Origin: Stenotrophobium sp040387055
Lineage (GTDB): Bacteria; Pseudomonadota; Gammaproteobacteria; Nevskiales; Nevskiaceae
DNA length: 48,280 nucleotides
Assembly (NCBI GenBank): GCA_040387055.1
Contig: JAZKEM010000077.1
Location: 1-48,280, forward strand
Reading direction: 5' to 3'
A program made the position numbers and the translations under genes. Of this stretch, positions 33,879-43,523 are shown one piece after another. The notes beneath the pieces are model-generated. The model searched no databases. It saw only the letters and a program-made list of their open reading frames with translations, and was not told the origin of the DNA. Position 1 is the first letter of the stretch. The number at the start of each line of letters is the position of its first letter.

Positions 33879-34400
33879 TTACTTGGCGGCTGGAGCCGAC
33901 TGCAGGCGCTTCAGCACTGCGTCGGTGATGTCTACTGCAGCAGTTGCGTAGACAGGATCCTGCAGAACAGCGTCAACGCCCTTTTCCTTGGCAACGGCTT
34001 CGATCACAGCCTTGATCTTGCTCATCATGTCGGTGGTCAGCTGAGTGTCACGAGCTTTGAAGTCGTCCTGGAACTGGCGCTGCTTGTACTGGATATCGAC
34101 CTGACGAGCGCTCAGATCTTTCTCAGTCTTGGCAACATCGGCCGGGCTCATCAGTGAGCCTTCCTTCTGGTACTTGGCTGCGTCAGCCTGGAATTTTTTC
34201 ATCTCGGCTTCGAGGTCATTCTTGCGACGATCGAATTCGGTTTTGATTTTGTCAGCGCCAGCCTTGAACTGCGGCGACTGCTGCACAACGTCAGCCACAC
34301 GGATCGTGGCGATCTTCACTTCGGCCTGCGCCGTGCCCGTGATCATCAAGGCGGTAGCGCCGATAAGGGCTGCAGTCAGGGTCTGATTCAGGAGTTTCAT
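33879..34400 (-). CDS. skp: periplasmic chaperone Skp/OmpH
   Basis: A 173-residue periplasmic chaperone that holds unfolded outer-membrane proteins for BamA. A signal peptide of about 26 residues ends in ...GTAQA with VKIATIRV following. The mature protein is mostly long charged helices (DKIKTEFDRRKNDLEAEMKKFQADA), the Skp tentacle pattern. The start is the ATG at 34400, which has GAGGAAGAG a few bases upstream; a longer frame upstream is a poor candidate. Located directly after bamA, before lpxD. Confidence 0.93.
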   Translation of the reverse strand: MKLLNQTLTAALIGATALMITGTAQAEVKIATIRVADVVQQSPQFKAGADKIKTEFDRRKNDLEAEMKKFQADAAKYQKEGSLMSPADVAKTEKDLSARQVDIQYKQRQFQDDFKARDTQLTTDMMSKIKAVIEAVAKEKGVDAVLQDPVYATAAVDITDAVLKRLQSAPAAK

Positions 34401-34558
34401 TTGCTTCTCTTCCTCTTGCTGTAAACGGTGTGGTGTTGCCTTCAAGGCCACCCGCACCCGCGGTTTTGATCAAAGTTAAAGTGAATAAATATCTGTGATC
34501 TTAAGTAAATTTAATAAAACATAACGTTTTCTTGATGAACAAATCGCAGCGGCGCGGC
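34401..34558 (-). promoter_or_regulatory. A+T-rich bamA-skp intergenic region
   Basis: The 158 bases between bamA and skp contain an A+T-rich stretch (about 34475-34536) that stands out from its flanks and could hold an skp promoter. No -35/-10 pair of confident quality, and no clear sigmaE-type sequence, was found. Confidence 0.3.
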
Positions 34559-36862
34559 TTAGAAGCCTGTACCGAAGTTGATCTGGAATCTTTCGATCCT
34601 GTCACCCGGCTTTTCGTTCAATGGGAATGCATAGCTCAAATCGAGCAGACCCAAGAACGGCGTGAACCACTGGAAGTTGATACCTGCCGTGTGGCGCAAT
34701 TCGTTAAAGGCGAAATCATTACGTTCGGCGAATACATTGCCGATGTCATAGAACATGGCCAAACGCGTCGACTTGCCATCCGATTCAATCGGCATCGGGA
34801 TGATCATATTCATCTGCGCCGTCGTACGGAACTTGCCGCCATACGGATTGCCCACTTGCGACTGATTGAAAGTATCGCGGGGACCCAACTCACCATCACG
34901 ATAACCACGAACGGTGCGTGAGCCACCGGCAAAGAAGTTTTCGTACGGCGGGACAATCTTGGTCTTGCCAAACGAATCCACAAAGCCAAGCGAAGCATTC
35001 GCTTCAAGCAAGAACTTCCAGAACAGTGGCTGATAAGCCTGTCCACGGTAGCTCATCGTGTAATAGAGCAAATCGCTACCCGGGATGGAAACATCAACGT
35101 CAAATTGATTCAGCGAGCCGTAGTTAGCAAAGAAAGTACGGTTACGCGTGTCGCGGCTAATACCGGTACGTAACTGAACGTTCGTGAACACCGTTCCGTT
35201 TTCCTGAACGAACGCTGCAAGCTCATCAGAAGATGAGTTATACGTTGTAATCGCCGTTTGATCCGCAGAAACGCCTAAACGCAGCGCCGCGAATTCCGAC
35301 AAAGGAATGCCGTAAGTCAGATTGGCAGCCATCACATTGGAGCTGAAACCCGATGCGTTACGAACCACCGACTTCGAATTGCGATAGGAGACGCCTACTG
35401 TCTGGCTAATGCCATCCGCAGTGAAGTAAGGATTGGTCAGCGACAAATTCACGCTCTTGGAAATAGCGTTGTGATCCAACGCCAACTCGACGCGATCACC
35501 CGTGCCCAAGAAGTTGGTGTGCGTGAGGCTGCCGTTGATCAAGAAGCCCTGAGAACCCGAGAAGCCCACGCCAAACTGCACAGAACCTGGCGCGCGTTCT
35601 TTGATTCGGAATGCGATATCAACCAAATCATCAGAACCCGCCACTGGCTTGGTATCAACTTCTGCTTCTTCGATAAACGGCAAGCGAGTTAGACGAACGC
35701 GTGAACGCTCAACTGCACTCTTGGAGAACGGCGAAGCTTCAAGCTGACGCATTTCGCGACGCAGCGTTTCATCGTTGGTGGTGCCATGGCCAGCAAAAGT
35801 AATGCGGCGTACATAGGCGCGCTTACCCGGCTCAACGTAGTAATTGATCGTGATCAGCTTCTTTTCTTCATCCACATCTGGAATCGGCGTGACCTTAGCA
35901 AAGGCATAACCGATATCAGACAGCGCAGCTTCAATACGATTTGCGCTCTCGGTAGCTTCTTTACGCGAGAAGGTGCTGCCATCTGGCGTGGAGAGCAAAA
36001 CATTCAAGAAGGTCTCGTTGAGAATAATCTCACCCGAGAACTTGTGACCTTTCACTTTGTAGATCGAACCTTCGTCAACGTTGATCGTGACGTAGATCGA
36101 TTCTTTGTCTGGCGTCAGTGCAACCTGCACTGAGCGCACATCAAACTTCAGATAACCGCGATCCTGATAGTAGGACTGCAGTGCTTCCAAATCGCCGCCA
36201 AGCTGTTGCTTGGAGTAGCGGTCGGTCTTCTGAAACGGAATCCAGTGTGTGCGCTCAAGCTTAAATTGCGCGAGCAGATCTTTCGTCTTGAACGCTTTAT
36301 TACCAATAATGTTGATGTCTTTAATCTTGGTGACTTTACCTTCAGTCACCTTGATGTTGATCGACACACGATTATTGGATTCGTCTTTGACCTTGGTATC
36401 GATAGCAACATCGTAATAACCATTGGCGTAGTACTGACGACGCAGTTCTTGTTCTACCTGATCGAGCAGTTCGCGCTTGAACAACTCGCCATCGGCCATG
36501 CCGAGATCCTTCAGCGATTTCTTCAACTCATCGCCACCGATCTTGTCATTGCCTTCGATCTTAAACGTGGTGATCGCGGGGCGCTCTTTAACTGCAATAA
36601 CGAGCGCATCACCGTCCCGTTCCAACTGAATATCTTGGAACAGCCCCGTCATATAGAGCGCGCGAATCGCTTGGCGCGAGGTGGTGTCGTTAAGCTCGTC
36701 ACCCACAGACAAGGGCAGATACGTTAGGACAGTGCCGATATCGAGACGCTCAAGACCACGAGCGCGAATCTCTTTAATCGTAAATGCGCTGAACGCGAAG
36801 GCTTGTCCCGCTAGCAGCAGGGCTGCTACCGCGGTCAACAAAGCGGTCTTGCTGAATCTCAT
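34559..36862 (-). CDS. bamA: outer membrane protein assembly factor BamA
   Basis: A 767-residue Omp85 protein, the core of the BAM complex inserting beta-barrels into the outer membrane. A signal peptide (1-23, ...GQAFA) precedes five POTRA domains (about 25-425; e.g. FTIKEIRARGLERLDIGTV for P1). The C-terminal beta-barrel follows. The conserved lid-lock motif VRGY (usually VRGF) is near residue 650 in GGSRTVRGYRDGELGPRD. The last strand ends in Phe (QINFGTGF), the typical beta-signal. Lies between rseP and skp. Confidence 0.97.
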   Translation of the reverse strand: MRFSKTALLTAVAALLLAGQAFAFSAFTIKEIRARGLERLDIGTVLTYLPLSVGDELNDTTSRQAIRALYMTGLFQDIQLERDGDALVIAVKERPAITTFKIEGNDKIGGDELKKSLKDLGMADGELFKRELLDQVEQELRRQYYANGYYDVAIDTKVKDESNNRVSINIKVTEGKVTKIKDINIIGNKAFKTKDLLAQFKLERTHWIPFQKTDRYSKQQLGGDLEALQSYYQDRGYLKFDVRSVQVALTPDKESIYVTINVDEGSIYKVKGHKFSGEIILNETFLNVLLSTPDGSTFSRKEATESANRIEAALSDIGYAFAKVTPIPDVDEEKKLITINYYVEPGKRAYVRRITFAGHGTTNDETLRREMRQLEASPFSKSAVERSRVRLTRLPFIEEAEVDTKPVAGSDDLVDIAFRIKERAPGSVQFGVGFSGSQGFLINGSLTHTNFLGTGDRVELALDHNAISKSVNLSLTNPYFTADGISQTVGVSYRNSKSVVRNASGFSSNVMAANLTYGIPLSEFAALRLGVSADQTAITTYNSSSDELAAFVQENGTVFTNVQLRTGISRDTRNRTFFANYGSLNQFDVDVSIPGSDLLYYTMSYRGQAYQPLFWKFLLEANASLGFVDSFGKTKIVPPYENFFAGGSRTVRGYRDGELGPRDTFNQSQVGNPYGGKFRTTAQMNMIIPMPIESDGKSTRLAMFYDIGNVFAERNDFAFNELRHTAGINFQWFTPFLGLLDLSYAFPLNEKPGDRIERFQINFGTGF

Positions 36863-36897
36863 TGTTCTAGTCGTTCCGCGTTCAGTTCGTAATAGTT

Positions 36898-38244
36898 TTA
36901 GTTAAGCAGGCGCGCAATATCGTTGTAGAACGCTAACCCCATCAAAGCAACCAAGAAGGTCACCCCCAAGCGCTGCCCCATCTCCATCGTGCGGTCAGAT
37001 ACCGGTGAACCTTTCACCGCTTCGACCGCGTAATACAACAGATGCCCGCCATCCAGCAGCGGCACCGGTAACAAATTCAATACACCCAAACTCACACTGA
37101 CAACCGCCATAAACATCAGGAACGGCACAAGGCCGATCTGGGCAGTCATTCCTGCCACCTCTGCGATCTGGATGGGACCGCTGACGTTCTTGATCGAGAC
37201 ATCCCCTAGCACCATGCGCCAGAGCATTTTCAAGGTCAGCATAGACATCTGCCCGGTGTACCGTATCGCCGCAGGCACGGCGGCAATCGGATTAAGCCGG
37301 TCTTCAGCGCGCAAATCCTGCCACAACTCAGCCGGGACTGCTACGCGCGCACCAATCTTGCCAAGTCCTTGATCGCCATGGCCGATGATCAGATTGCGTT
37401 CCAGTATCTCATTCCCGCGCTTAACTTGAACTTTGGCGACTTCACCGGGATGCGCGCGCACCCATTTGGACCACTGCTGCCAAGAGGTTACAGGCGTGTC
37501 ATTAAAGGATAGGAAAAGATCGCCCGCCTTCAAGCCGGCACCATCTGCAGGATCGCCCTTGACGACACTCTCAATCAGGGCAGGAATCTCAGGCTGAAAA
37601 ACCTCAAACCCGAGATCATTAAACAGAAACTCAGGATCCACGCGCACTGCAGCCAGATCAATCACTAGCTCACGGGTCTCGCCGCCGCTGGTCTTGATCA
37701 CTACAGGCACCTGCTTGCCTTCCAGCGCGCGGCTCAGCAGTTCTGTACGAAGCTTGTTCCATGTAGCGATTTCAGCATCGCCAATGCGCAAAACTTGGTC
37801 GCCCTGATGCAGTCCGGCCTTGGCTGCAATAGAAGCCGCGGGTGGTTCTGCAAGAAGCGGCTTGATGCCTTCAACGCCGAGGATAAAGACGGCCCAGTAA
37901 AACAGGATCGCCAGTGCAAAATTGAATACGGGGCCTGCCGCCACAATCAGTGCGCGTTTACCGAGGCTCTGAGTGTTGAAAGCGAGATGACGCTCACTGG
38001 CAGCGACTTCACCTTCGCGCTCATCCAGCATTTTGACGTAACCGCCCAAAGGCAGCGCCGAGACCACCCACTCCACACCATCTTTGCTGGTGCGAGTCCA
38101 TAGCGGCTTGCCGAACCCTAGTGAAAAGCGGAGCACTTTGACGCCGCAGCGCCGAGCAACCCAGTAATGACCAAATTCATGAAAAGCGACCAAGACTCCG
38201 ATCGCGACCAGAAACCCGCCAATGCTCCAAATTAAATCAAGCAT
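36898..38244 (-). CDS. rseP: RIP zinc metalloprotease RseP
   Basis: A 448-residue inner-membrane site-2 protease that cleaves anti-sigma factor RseA in the envelope-stress response. The zinc site HEFGH is at residues 22-26. The second metal ligand is in NLLPVPLLDGGHLL (Asp near 398). Two PDZ domains lie between (e.g. GLHQGDQVLRIGDAEI and AGLKAGDLFLSFNDTPV). It overlaps the dxr stop by eight bases and is followed by bamA. Confidence 0.96.
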   Translation of the reverse strand: MLDLIWSIGGFLVAIGVLVAFHEFGHYWVARRCGVKVLRFSLGFGKPLWTRTSKDGVEWVVSALPLGGYVKMLDEREGEVAASERHLAFNTQSLGKRALIVAAGPVFNFALAILFYWAVFILGVEGIKPLLAEPPAASIAAKAGLHQGDQVLRIGDAEIATWNKLRTELLSRALEGKQVPVVIKTSGGETRELVIDLAAVRVDPEFLFNDLGFEVFQPEIPALIESVVKGDPADGAGLKAGDLFLSFNDTPVTSWQQWSKWVRAHPGEVAKVQVKRGNEILERNLIIGHGDQGLGKIGARVAVPAELWQDLRAEDRLNPIAAVPAAIRYTGQMSMLTLKMLWRMVLGDVSIKNVSGPIQIAEVAGMTAQIGLVPFLMFMAVVSVSLGVLNLLPVPLLDGGHLLYYAVEAVKGSPVSDRTMEMGQRLGVTFLVALMGLAFYNDIARLLN

Positions 38245-39430
38245 GAATGACCTTCTGTCCGGAATTGAGCCAGTTCATAGACCACTCACGCGCCCAGGCA
38301 TCGACGGCAAGAATGCCCGCAAGGTCAGACGCTACAGCTTGGCGATCAGCATTCAGGCAGCTTTCGATCATTTCTGCGATACCGGTATACGTAAGTTTCC
38401 CCTTCAGGAACGCTTCGACAGCGATTTCGTTCGCTGCGTTCAATACATTTGCGGCATTGCCACCCGCGATCAAAGCCTCACGCGCCAAACGCAGACAAGG
38501 GAAGCGCTGGGTGTCTGCTGGCTCAAAGCGCATACGTCCCAAAGCAGCAAGATCGAGGCCATCGACACCCGACTCCCAACGCTCTGGCCAAGCCAAGGCA
38601 TGGGCAATAGGCACGCGCATATCGGGCTGGCCGAGTTGCGCCAGCATAGAGCCGTCGACGTACTCCACTAGCGAATGAATCGCGCTCTCGGGGTGAATCA
38701 CCACTTCAAGCTGGGCGGCTGGCAGACGATACAAAGTCGCCGCTTCAATCAGCTCTAGGCCCTTATTCATCATGGTGGCCGAGTCCACCGAAATTTTCTG
38801 GCCCATCACCCAATTGGGGTGACGCACCGCCTGCTGTGGCGTGACCTTGGGCAGATCCGCTAAAGATGTTTCTCTAAACGGGCCGCCAGATGCCGTAAGC
38901 ACCAAACGCTTCACGCCTTTTGGCACTGCGCCGCAGCGGTAGGCTGCAGGCAAGCACTGAAAGATCGCGTTGTGTTCGGAATCAATCGGGATGATGGTGG
39001 CGCCAGACTGCTCCGCCGCATCCATCAGCAAACGACCCGCCATCACCAGCGGCTCTTTGTTGGCAATCAGAACCCGCTTACCTTTTTGTACGGCTGCGAG
39101 CGTTGGCAACAAACCTGCTGCACCAACAATGGCCGACATGATTTGATCGGCTTCGGCGTGAGCAGCAACAGCCGCTAGTGCATCAACGCCTGTCCCCACT
39201 GCAATTTTGAGGCCTGCGGATTTGATCTTTGTTTCAAGGCGCTGCGCCGCTGCAGCGTCTGCCATCACCGCAATGCGCGGTAAGAACGCTTGGCACAGTT
39301 CAAATAAAGCAGCGTCGTCGGTATTGGCGGTCAGCGCGAGAACACGCAGCTTGTCGCTGTGGCGCTGAGCAACGTCGAGTGTGTTGCGGCCGATTGTGCC
39401 AGTGGCACCAAGAACGACGAGGTTTTGCAT
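38237..39430 (-). CDS. dxr: 1-deoxy-D-xylulose 5-phosphate reductoisomerase
   Basis: A 397-residue MEP-pathway enzyme. NADPH binding is in LGATGTIGRNTLDV, with LIANKEPLVMAG. The metal/substrate site is PIDSEHNAIFQCLP with SGGPFRE and HPNWVMGQKISVDSATMMNKGLELIEA. The C-terminal domain is complete (LNAANEIAVEAFL). Start ATG at 39430, sharing one base with the cdsA stop (TGATG). Confidence 0.97.
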   Translation of the reverse strand: MQNLVVLGATGTIGRNTLDVAQRHSDKLRVLALTANTDDAALFELCQAFLPRIAVMADAAAAQRLETKIKSAGLKIAVGTGVDALAAVAAHAEADQIMSAIVGAAGLLPTLAAVQKGKRVLIANKEPLVMAGRLLMDAAEQSGATIIPIDSEHNAIFQCLPAAYRCGAVPKGVKRLVLTASGGPFRETSLADLPKVTPQQAVRHPNWVMGQKISVDSATMMNKGLELIEAATLYRLPAAQLEVVIHPESAIHSLVEYVDGSMLAQLGQPDMRVPIAHALAWPERWESGVDGLDLAALGRMRFEPADTQRFPCLRLAREALIAGGNAANVLNAANEIAVEAFLKGKLTYTGIAEMIESCLNADRQAVASDLAGILAVDAWAREWSMNWLNSGQKVIHA

Positions 39431-40248
39431 CAGATATTGAGTAACAGCAGGCCCAGCACCATCACTGGCGCAGCGGCCAGAATGCTGTCAACGCGATCAA
39501 GAATGCCGCCGTGACCGGGCAGGATATTGCCGCTGTCTTTGATCCCTGCAACGCGCTTGAACATGCTCTCGGTGAGGTCGCCGACAATAGAGAACACCGC
39601 GACCACCATGCTCAGCACAAACAGTGCGATCAGTGCATCACCTTGGGCCTGAAAAATGTAATGACCCCCAATAAGGGCCCATGCACCGCAGAGCAGCACA
39701 CCACCAATCGCACCTTCAATGGTTTTACCGGGTGACACATTCGGCGCCAGCTTGTGCTTGCCAAACGTGCGGCCCGCAAAATACGCGCCGGTGTCTGCTG
39801 CAAAAATCAGGAAGAACAAATAGATCAGGCGCATCACGCCATTCGGCATCGCGTGCAAGGTCGCGAGCGCTAACAGCGTTGAAGAAATCAGCAACAGGCC
39901 CAATGCGCTCATCGCCGCATCAGATGGCGGGTGGCGCTGAAAGTTTTGCGGAAATCCGGACACCAGCGTGAAGGTAAAAATCCACCACACGATGGCTGCA
40001 CCGAACAACCAAGGGCGGTACTCCGACGGAGCAACCCAAACTGCGAACAACACGATGGCCATCGCAGCAACATAGACATAGCGCCGAACGCTTTGGCCAG
40101 TCCACTTCATCAGGCCTGTCCACTCCCAGGCAATCATCAAGCCGGCAGCGGAGAAGAACACATACAGCCAAGGCGTTGGCGCAAACCAGATCATGCCCAA
40201 CAGCACGGGCAATAACAGCAAGGCGGTGATCACGCGCTGCATCAGCAT
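39430..40248 (-). CDS. cdsA: phosphatidate cytidylyltransferase
   Basis: A 272-residue inner-membrane enzyme making CDP-diacylglycerol from CTP and phosphatidate. About eight hydrophobic segments are seen. The signature near the C-terminus is MFKRVAGIKDSGNILPGHGG with LDRVDS following, and FAADTGAYFAGRTFGKHKL precedes it. Two in-frame ATGs lie close together at the start (40248, 40242); either could be used. Follows uppS in the conserved order. Confidence 0.95.
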   Translation of the reverse strand: MLMQRVITALLLLPVLLGMIWFAPTPWLYVFFSAAGLMIAWEWTGLMKWTGQSVRRYVYVAAMAIVLFAVWVAPSEYRPWLFGAAIVWWIFTFTLVSGFPQNFQRHPPSDAAMSALGLLLISSTLLALATLHAMPNGVMRLIYLFFLIFAADTGAYFAGRTFGKHKLAPNVSPGKTIEGAIGGVLLCGAWALIGGHYIFQAQGDALIALFVLSMVVAVFSIVGDLTESMFKRVAGIKDSGNILPGHGGILDRVDSILAAAPVMVLGLLLLNI

Positions 40249-40315
40249 GTTATTGATCCGATCCGGTGAGTTGTAGGAGTAAGAATGCGCTATCCATGGC
40301 AGTTTTCAAAGCGAC

Positions 40316-41035
40316 TTAGGCCGCTTCAGGCACTCGACCAAAGCGCCGTTCACGCCCGGCAAACCACGCGACAGCTGCCTTGAACTCGGCCTCGTTAAAA
40401 TCGGGCCACAGCGTGTCGGTAAAGAACAGCTCGGTATAGGCCAGCTGCCACAGCAAGAAATTGCTGATTCGTTGCTCCCCACCCGTTCGGATCATCAAAT
40501 CCGGGGCCGGCAGACCTGCAGTATCCAAATACTCTTCAATATTTTCAGTATTGATTTCACGCCCCAGCGTTACACAACGCTGCGCCGCTTGTGCGATATC
40601 CCACTGCCCGCCATAGCCCACCGCGACCACCAGTTTGAGCTTGGTGTTATGCAAAGTGAGTTGTTCAGCACGAGCCATTTCATCACGCAAAGCTTGCGCA
40701 AAATCGCGGTGATCGCCGATGAAGCGGATGCTGATGCCATTTTTGTGCATCGAGTCGATTTCGCGTGCCAGCGTCTTCACGAAGAGCTGCATCAGCAAGC
40801 TGACTTCTTCCTGCGGGCGACGCCAGTTTTCCTGCGAAAACGCGAACAAAGTCAGTACTCCAACGCCAGCCTGATGTGCAGCGCGCACAATTTTGCGCGC
40901 GCTCTTAACACCAGCGCGATGACCCATCGCACGCGGCTGCAAGCGTTGTTTTGCCCAGCGCCCGTTGCCATCCATGATCACCGCGACATGGCGCGGTGCG
41001 GACGACTTTGGTAGCGCGGGAGAAGACTTGCTCAC
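40316..41035 (-). CDS. uppS: undecaprenyl diphosphate synthase
   Basis: A 239-residue cis-prenyltransferase producing the C55 carrier of cell-wall synthesis. The substrate-binding motif is VAVIMDGNGRWAKQR. Further blocks are GHRAGVKSARKIV, LTLFAFSQENWRRP, VAVGYGGQWDIAQAAQ, DLMIRTGGEQRISNFLLWQLAYTELFFTDTLWPDF. The start is GTG with no clear Shine-Dalgarno, six bases after the frr stop. Confidence 0.96.
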   Translation of the reverse strand: MSKSSPALPKSSAPRHVAVIMDGNGRWAKQRLQPRAMGHRAGVKSARKIVRAAHQAGVGVLTLFAFSQENWRRPQEEVSLLMQLFVKTLAREIDSMHKNGISIRFIGDHRDFAQALRDEMARAEQLTLHNTKLKLVVAVGYGGQWDIAQAAQRCVTLGREINTENIEEYLDTAGLPAPDLMIRTGGEQRISNFLLWQLAYTELFFTDTLWPDFNEAEFKAAVAWFAGRERRFGRVPEAA

Positions 41036-41041
41036 GTCAGA

Positions 41042-41599
41042 TCACATCGACATCAAATCTTTTTCTTTCGCTGAAGCCGTTTCGTCGACCTTGGCTACAT
41101 GCTGATCGGTGAGCTTCTGAATATCCGCTTCAGCGCGCTTTTCTTCGTCGGTGGTAATGGTCTTGGCTTTGCCCAGATCCTTCACGGCCTGGTTGGCATC
41201 GCGGCGCACATTGCGGATCGCGATCTTGGCGTCTTCAGCTTCAGTCTTCACGACTTTGGTCAGCTCACGGCGACGTTCTTCCGTCAGCGGCGGCATGTTG
41301 ATGCGGATGGTGGTGCCTGCAGTGTTCGGCGTCAGGCCGAGATCAGAAGCCATAATCGCCTTCTCGATCAAACCCAGCAAAGTCTTGTCATAAGGTGTGA
41401 TTGAGATCGTGCGGGCATCTTCAACCGTGACCTGAGCGGCCTGCGAAATAGGAACTTCTGAACCGTAGAAATCGACGCGCACATGATCCAGCAGTGCGGG
41501 ATTCGCACGGCCAGTGCGCAGCTTGGTGAGCTGAGTCTTGAGGTTGTCGAGGCACTTCTGCATACGGGCAGTGGCGTCGGCTTTGATCTTGTTTACCAT
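41042..41599 (-). CDS. frr: ribosome recycling factor
   Basis: A 185-residue factor that splits post-termination ribosomes with EF-G. The alpha-helical bundle carries LRTGRANPALLDHVRVDFYGSEVPI and the C-terminal block TEERRRELTKVVKTEAEDAKIAIRNVRRDAN. Start chosen at the second ATG (41599), which gives the usual family length of 185 and lies nine bases after AAGGAG. The first ATG at 41605 is only three bases from the same sequence. Confidence 0.96.
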   Translation of the reverse strand: MVNKIKADATARMQKCLDNLKTQLTKLRTGRANPALLDHVRVDFYGSEVPISQAAQVTVEDARTISITPYDKTLLGLIEKAIMASDLGLTPNTAGTTIRINMPPLTEERRRELTKVVKTEAEDAKIAIRNVRRDANQAVKDLGKAKTITTDEEKRAEADIQKLTDQHVAKVDETASAKEKDLMSM

Positions 41600-41612
41600 T
41601 TCCATCGTCTCC

Positions 41613-42335
41613 TTAGACGGTTACGTGCGTGCCAATGGTGTTGTCACCCATCACGATCTTCATCAGAGCGCCCGGGCGGTCCATGTCATAGACGCGCAAT
41701 TTCATTTTGTTGTCTCGGCAAAGCACCAGCGCGGTCTGGTCCATCACGCCCAAACGCTGATCCAGCGCCTGATCGTAGGTCAGCGTTGAATACTTAGTCG
41801 CCTTTGGATCCTTCTTAGGATCCGCGGTGTAAATACCATCGACCTTGGTCGCTTTCAGCAACAGATCAGCGCTGACTTCAACCGCACGCAATGCTGCAGC
41901 AGAATCAGTCGTGAAGAAGGGGTTGCCCGTGCCCGCAGCAAAAATCACCACGCGACCTTTTTCAAGGTGACGCTGTGCTTTACGACGGATGTAGTCTTCG
42001 CAAACTTCGTTGATGCGCAGTGCTGACTGCACACGTGCTTGCAGGCCGATGCGTTCAATGGCGTCTTGAATGGCGAGGCCGTTGATCACGGTCGCCAACA
42101 TGCCCATGTGGTCGCCGGTGATGCGATCCATGCCGCCGCGGGCCAGACCTTCGCCGCGGAAGATGTTGCCACCACCCACCACCAGTGCCACTTCAACACC
42201 GGCGTCGACGATGCCTTTGATCTCGTTAGCGAGAAAAGTCATCACATCGGAAGAAATACCAAACTGCGAACTCCCCATCAGGGCTTCGCCGGATAATTTC
42301 AAAAGGATTCGTTTGTAAGCTGGCTTTGTACTCAA
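41613..42335 (-). CDS. pyrH: uridylate kinase
   Basis: A 240-residue hexameric UMP kinase of the amino-acid-kinase fold. N-terminal YKRILLKLSGEALMG, then VALVVGGGNIFRGEGLARGGMDRITGDHMGMLATVINGLAI. The ATP site is IFAAGTGNPFFTTDSAAALRAVE with LLKATKVDGIYTADPKKDP. Start is an unusual TTG, supported by GAGGA eight bases upstream and by the absence of any upstream ATG in a sensible position. Follows tsf behind a terminator. Confidence 0.95.
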   Translation of the reverse strand: MSTKPAYKRILLKLSGEALMGSSQFGISSDVMTFLANEIKGIVDAGVEVALVVGGGNIFRGEGLARGGMDRITGDHMGMLATVINGLAIQDAIERIGLQARVQSALRINEVCEDYIRRKAQRHLEKGRVVIFAAGTGNPFFTTDSAAALRAVEVSADLLLKATKVDGIYTADPKKDPKATKYSTLTYDQALDQRLGVMDQTALVLCRDNKMKLRVYDMDRPGALMKIVMGDNTIGTHVTV

Positions 42336-42373
42336 GTCAGGAATCCTCGCGCTATGGTTAGCTTCGTTCGCTT

Positions 42374-42400
42374 AGAAAGAGGCCCCGTTTCCGGGGCCTC
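42374..42400 (-). terminator. intrinsic terminator after tsf
   Basis: GAGGCCCCG (42379-42387) pairs with CGGGGCCTC (42392-42400) across a 4-base loop, followed by TTTCT on the minus strand. It ends the rpsB-tsf unit before pyrH. Confidence 0.8.
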
Positions 42401-42432
42401 AGATTTACCGATAGTTTACCGCAAAGAACGAC

Positions 42433-43467
42433 TTAACCGCCTGCTGCAGCCACTTCTGCTGCAAAGTCGGTTTGAGCCTTTTCAATGCCATCGCCTACAG
42501 CGAAACGCACGAAGCGTGCAACGCTGGCTTTCTGCGACGCGAGCAGCTTTTCAACCGTCTCGTCAGGGTTCTTAACAAAAGGCTGGCCCAGCAGCGTGAT
42601 TTCGTTCACGAACTTGGCAACCTTGCCGTCGAGCATCTTCGACTGGATTTCAGCTGGTTTCGGCTTGTAGCCGCCGCCAAACTTCTTCTTGATCGTCGCG
42701 TAGTCGTCGTCCCAGCTCTTCTTGTCTTCAGCGGACAGGCCGTCATAGACGCCGTTCGTCTTCTCGACATCCATTTCCTTAAGCACGCCGGCCAGCCTGT
42801 CGGACTCGGCCTGAGCTTCGGCCTGTTCCTGGGCAACAGTGGCTTCGATGATTCTGCGCTCGGTAGCCAGCACGTCGGCCGAGATCTGCGAAACATCGAG
42901 GAAACGTGGGTTGGACGCTGCGACATGCATCGCGATGTCCTTAGCCAGCTCAGCGCTACCGGCGTTGAGGGCAACCACAACGCCAATCTTGGTGCCGTGC
43001 AGGTAAGTGGCGATTTCGCCAGCCGCCTTGTTGACGATCTCAAAACGACGGATCGTCATGTTTTCGCCGAGTTTGGCGATCAGTGCGCGACGCTTCTCTT
43101 CCAGCGTTTCGCCGCCAACGTCGAGCGCCAACAGCGCAGCGAGGTCAGCAGGCTTGTGCTTGAGCGCAGCTTCAGCAGCAACCTTGGCCAGACCTTGGAA
43201 TTCGTCGCCTTTGGAGACGAAGTCGGTTTCTGAGTTCACTTCAACCAGCACAACCGAGTTGGCGTCAGACGCCATCGCGATCACGCCTTCAGCAGCCGTA
43301 CGGCCACCCTTCTTGTCGGCCTTGGCCATGCCGTCCATGCGCAGCTTTTCGGCAGCTTTGTCGGTGTCACCACCGGTGGCTTCAAGCGCTTTTTTGCAGT
43401 CGCTCATGCCAGCGCCAGTGCGCTCGCGGAGTTCCTTAACCTGTGATGCAGTAATTGGAGTTGTCAT
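42433..43467 (-). CDS. tsf: elongation factor Ts (with internal insertion)
   Basis: A 344-residue guanine-nucleotide exchange factor for EF-Tu, longer than the usual ~285-295 residues. The N-terminal UBA-like part (VKELRERTGAGMSDCKKALEATGGD) and the TDFV core motif (residues 81-84) are intact. The C-terminal GQPFVKNPDETV and GDGIEKAQTDFAAEVAA are normal. Compared with family members recalled from memory, about 50 extra residues lie between roughly 210 and 268, in the coiled-coil region before KPAEIQSKML. Start at the ATG at 43467. An upstream extension across the N gap is an artefact. Confidence 0.96.
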   Translation of the reverse strand: MTTPITASQVKELRERTGAGMSDCKKALEATGGDTDKAAEKLRMDGMAKADKKGGRTAAEGVIAMASDANSVVLVEVNSETDFVSKGDEFQGLAKVAAEAALKHKPADLAALLALDVGGETLEEKRRALIAKLGENMTIRRFEIVNKAAGEIATYLHGTKIGVVVALNAGSAELAKDIAMHVAASNPRFLDVSQISADVLATERRIIEATVAQEQAEAQAESDRLAGVLKEMDVEKTNGVYDGLSAEDKKSWDDDYATIKKKFGGGYKPKPAEIQSKMLDGKVAKFVNEITLLGQPFVKNPDETVEKLLASQKASVARFVRFAVGDGIEKAQTDFAAEVAAAGG

Positions 43468-43523
43468 AGGTATCAAATCTTTATTGCCGCCATTGAGGCA
43501 GCAGATGAGGAATAAATCAGGCC

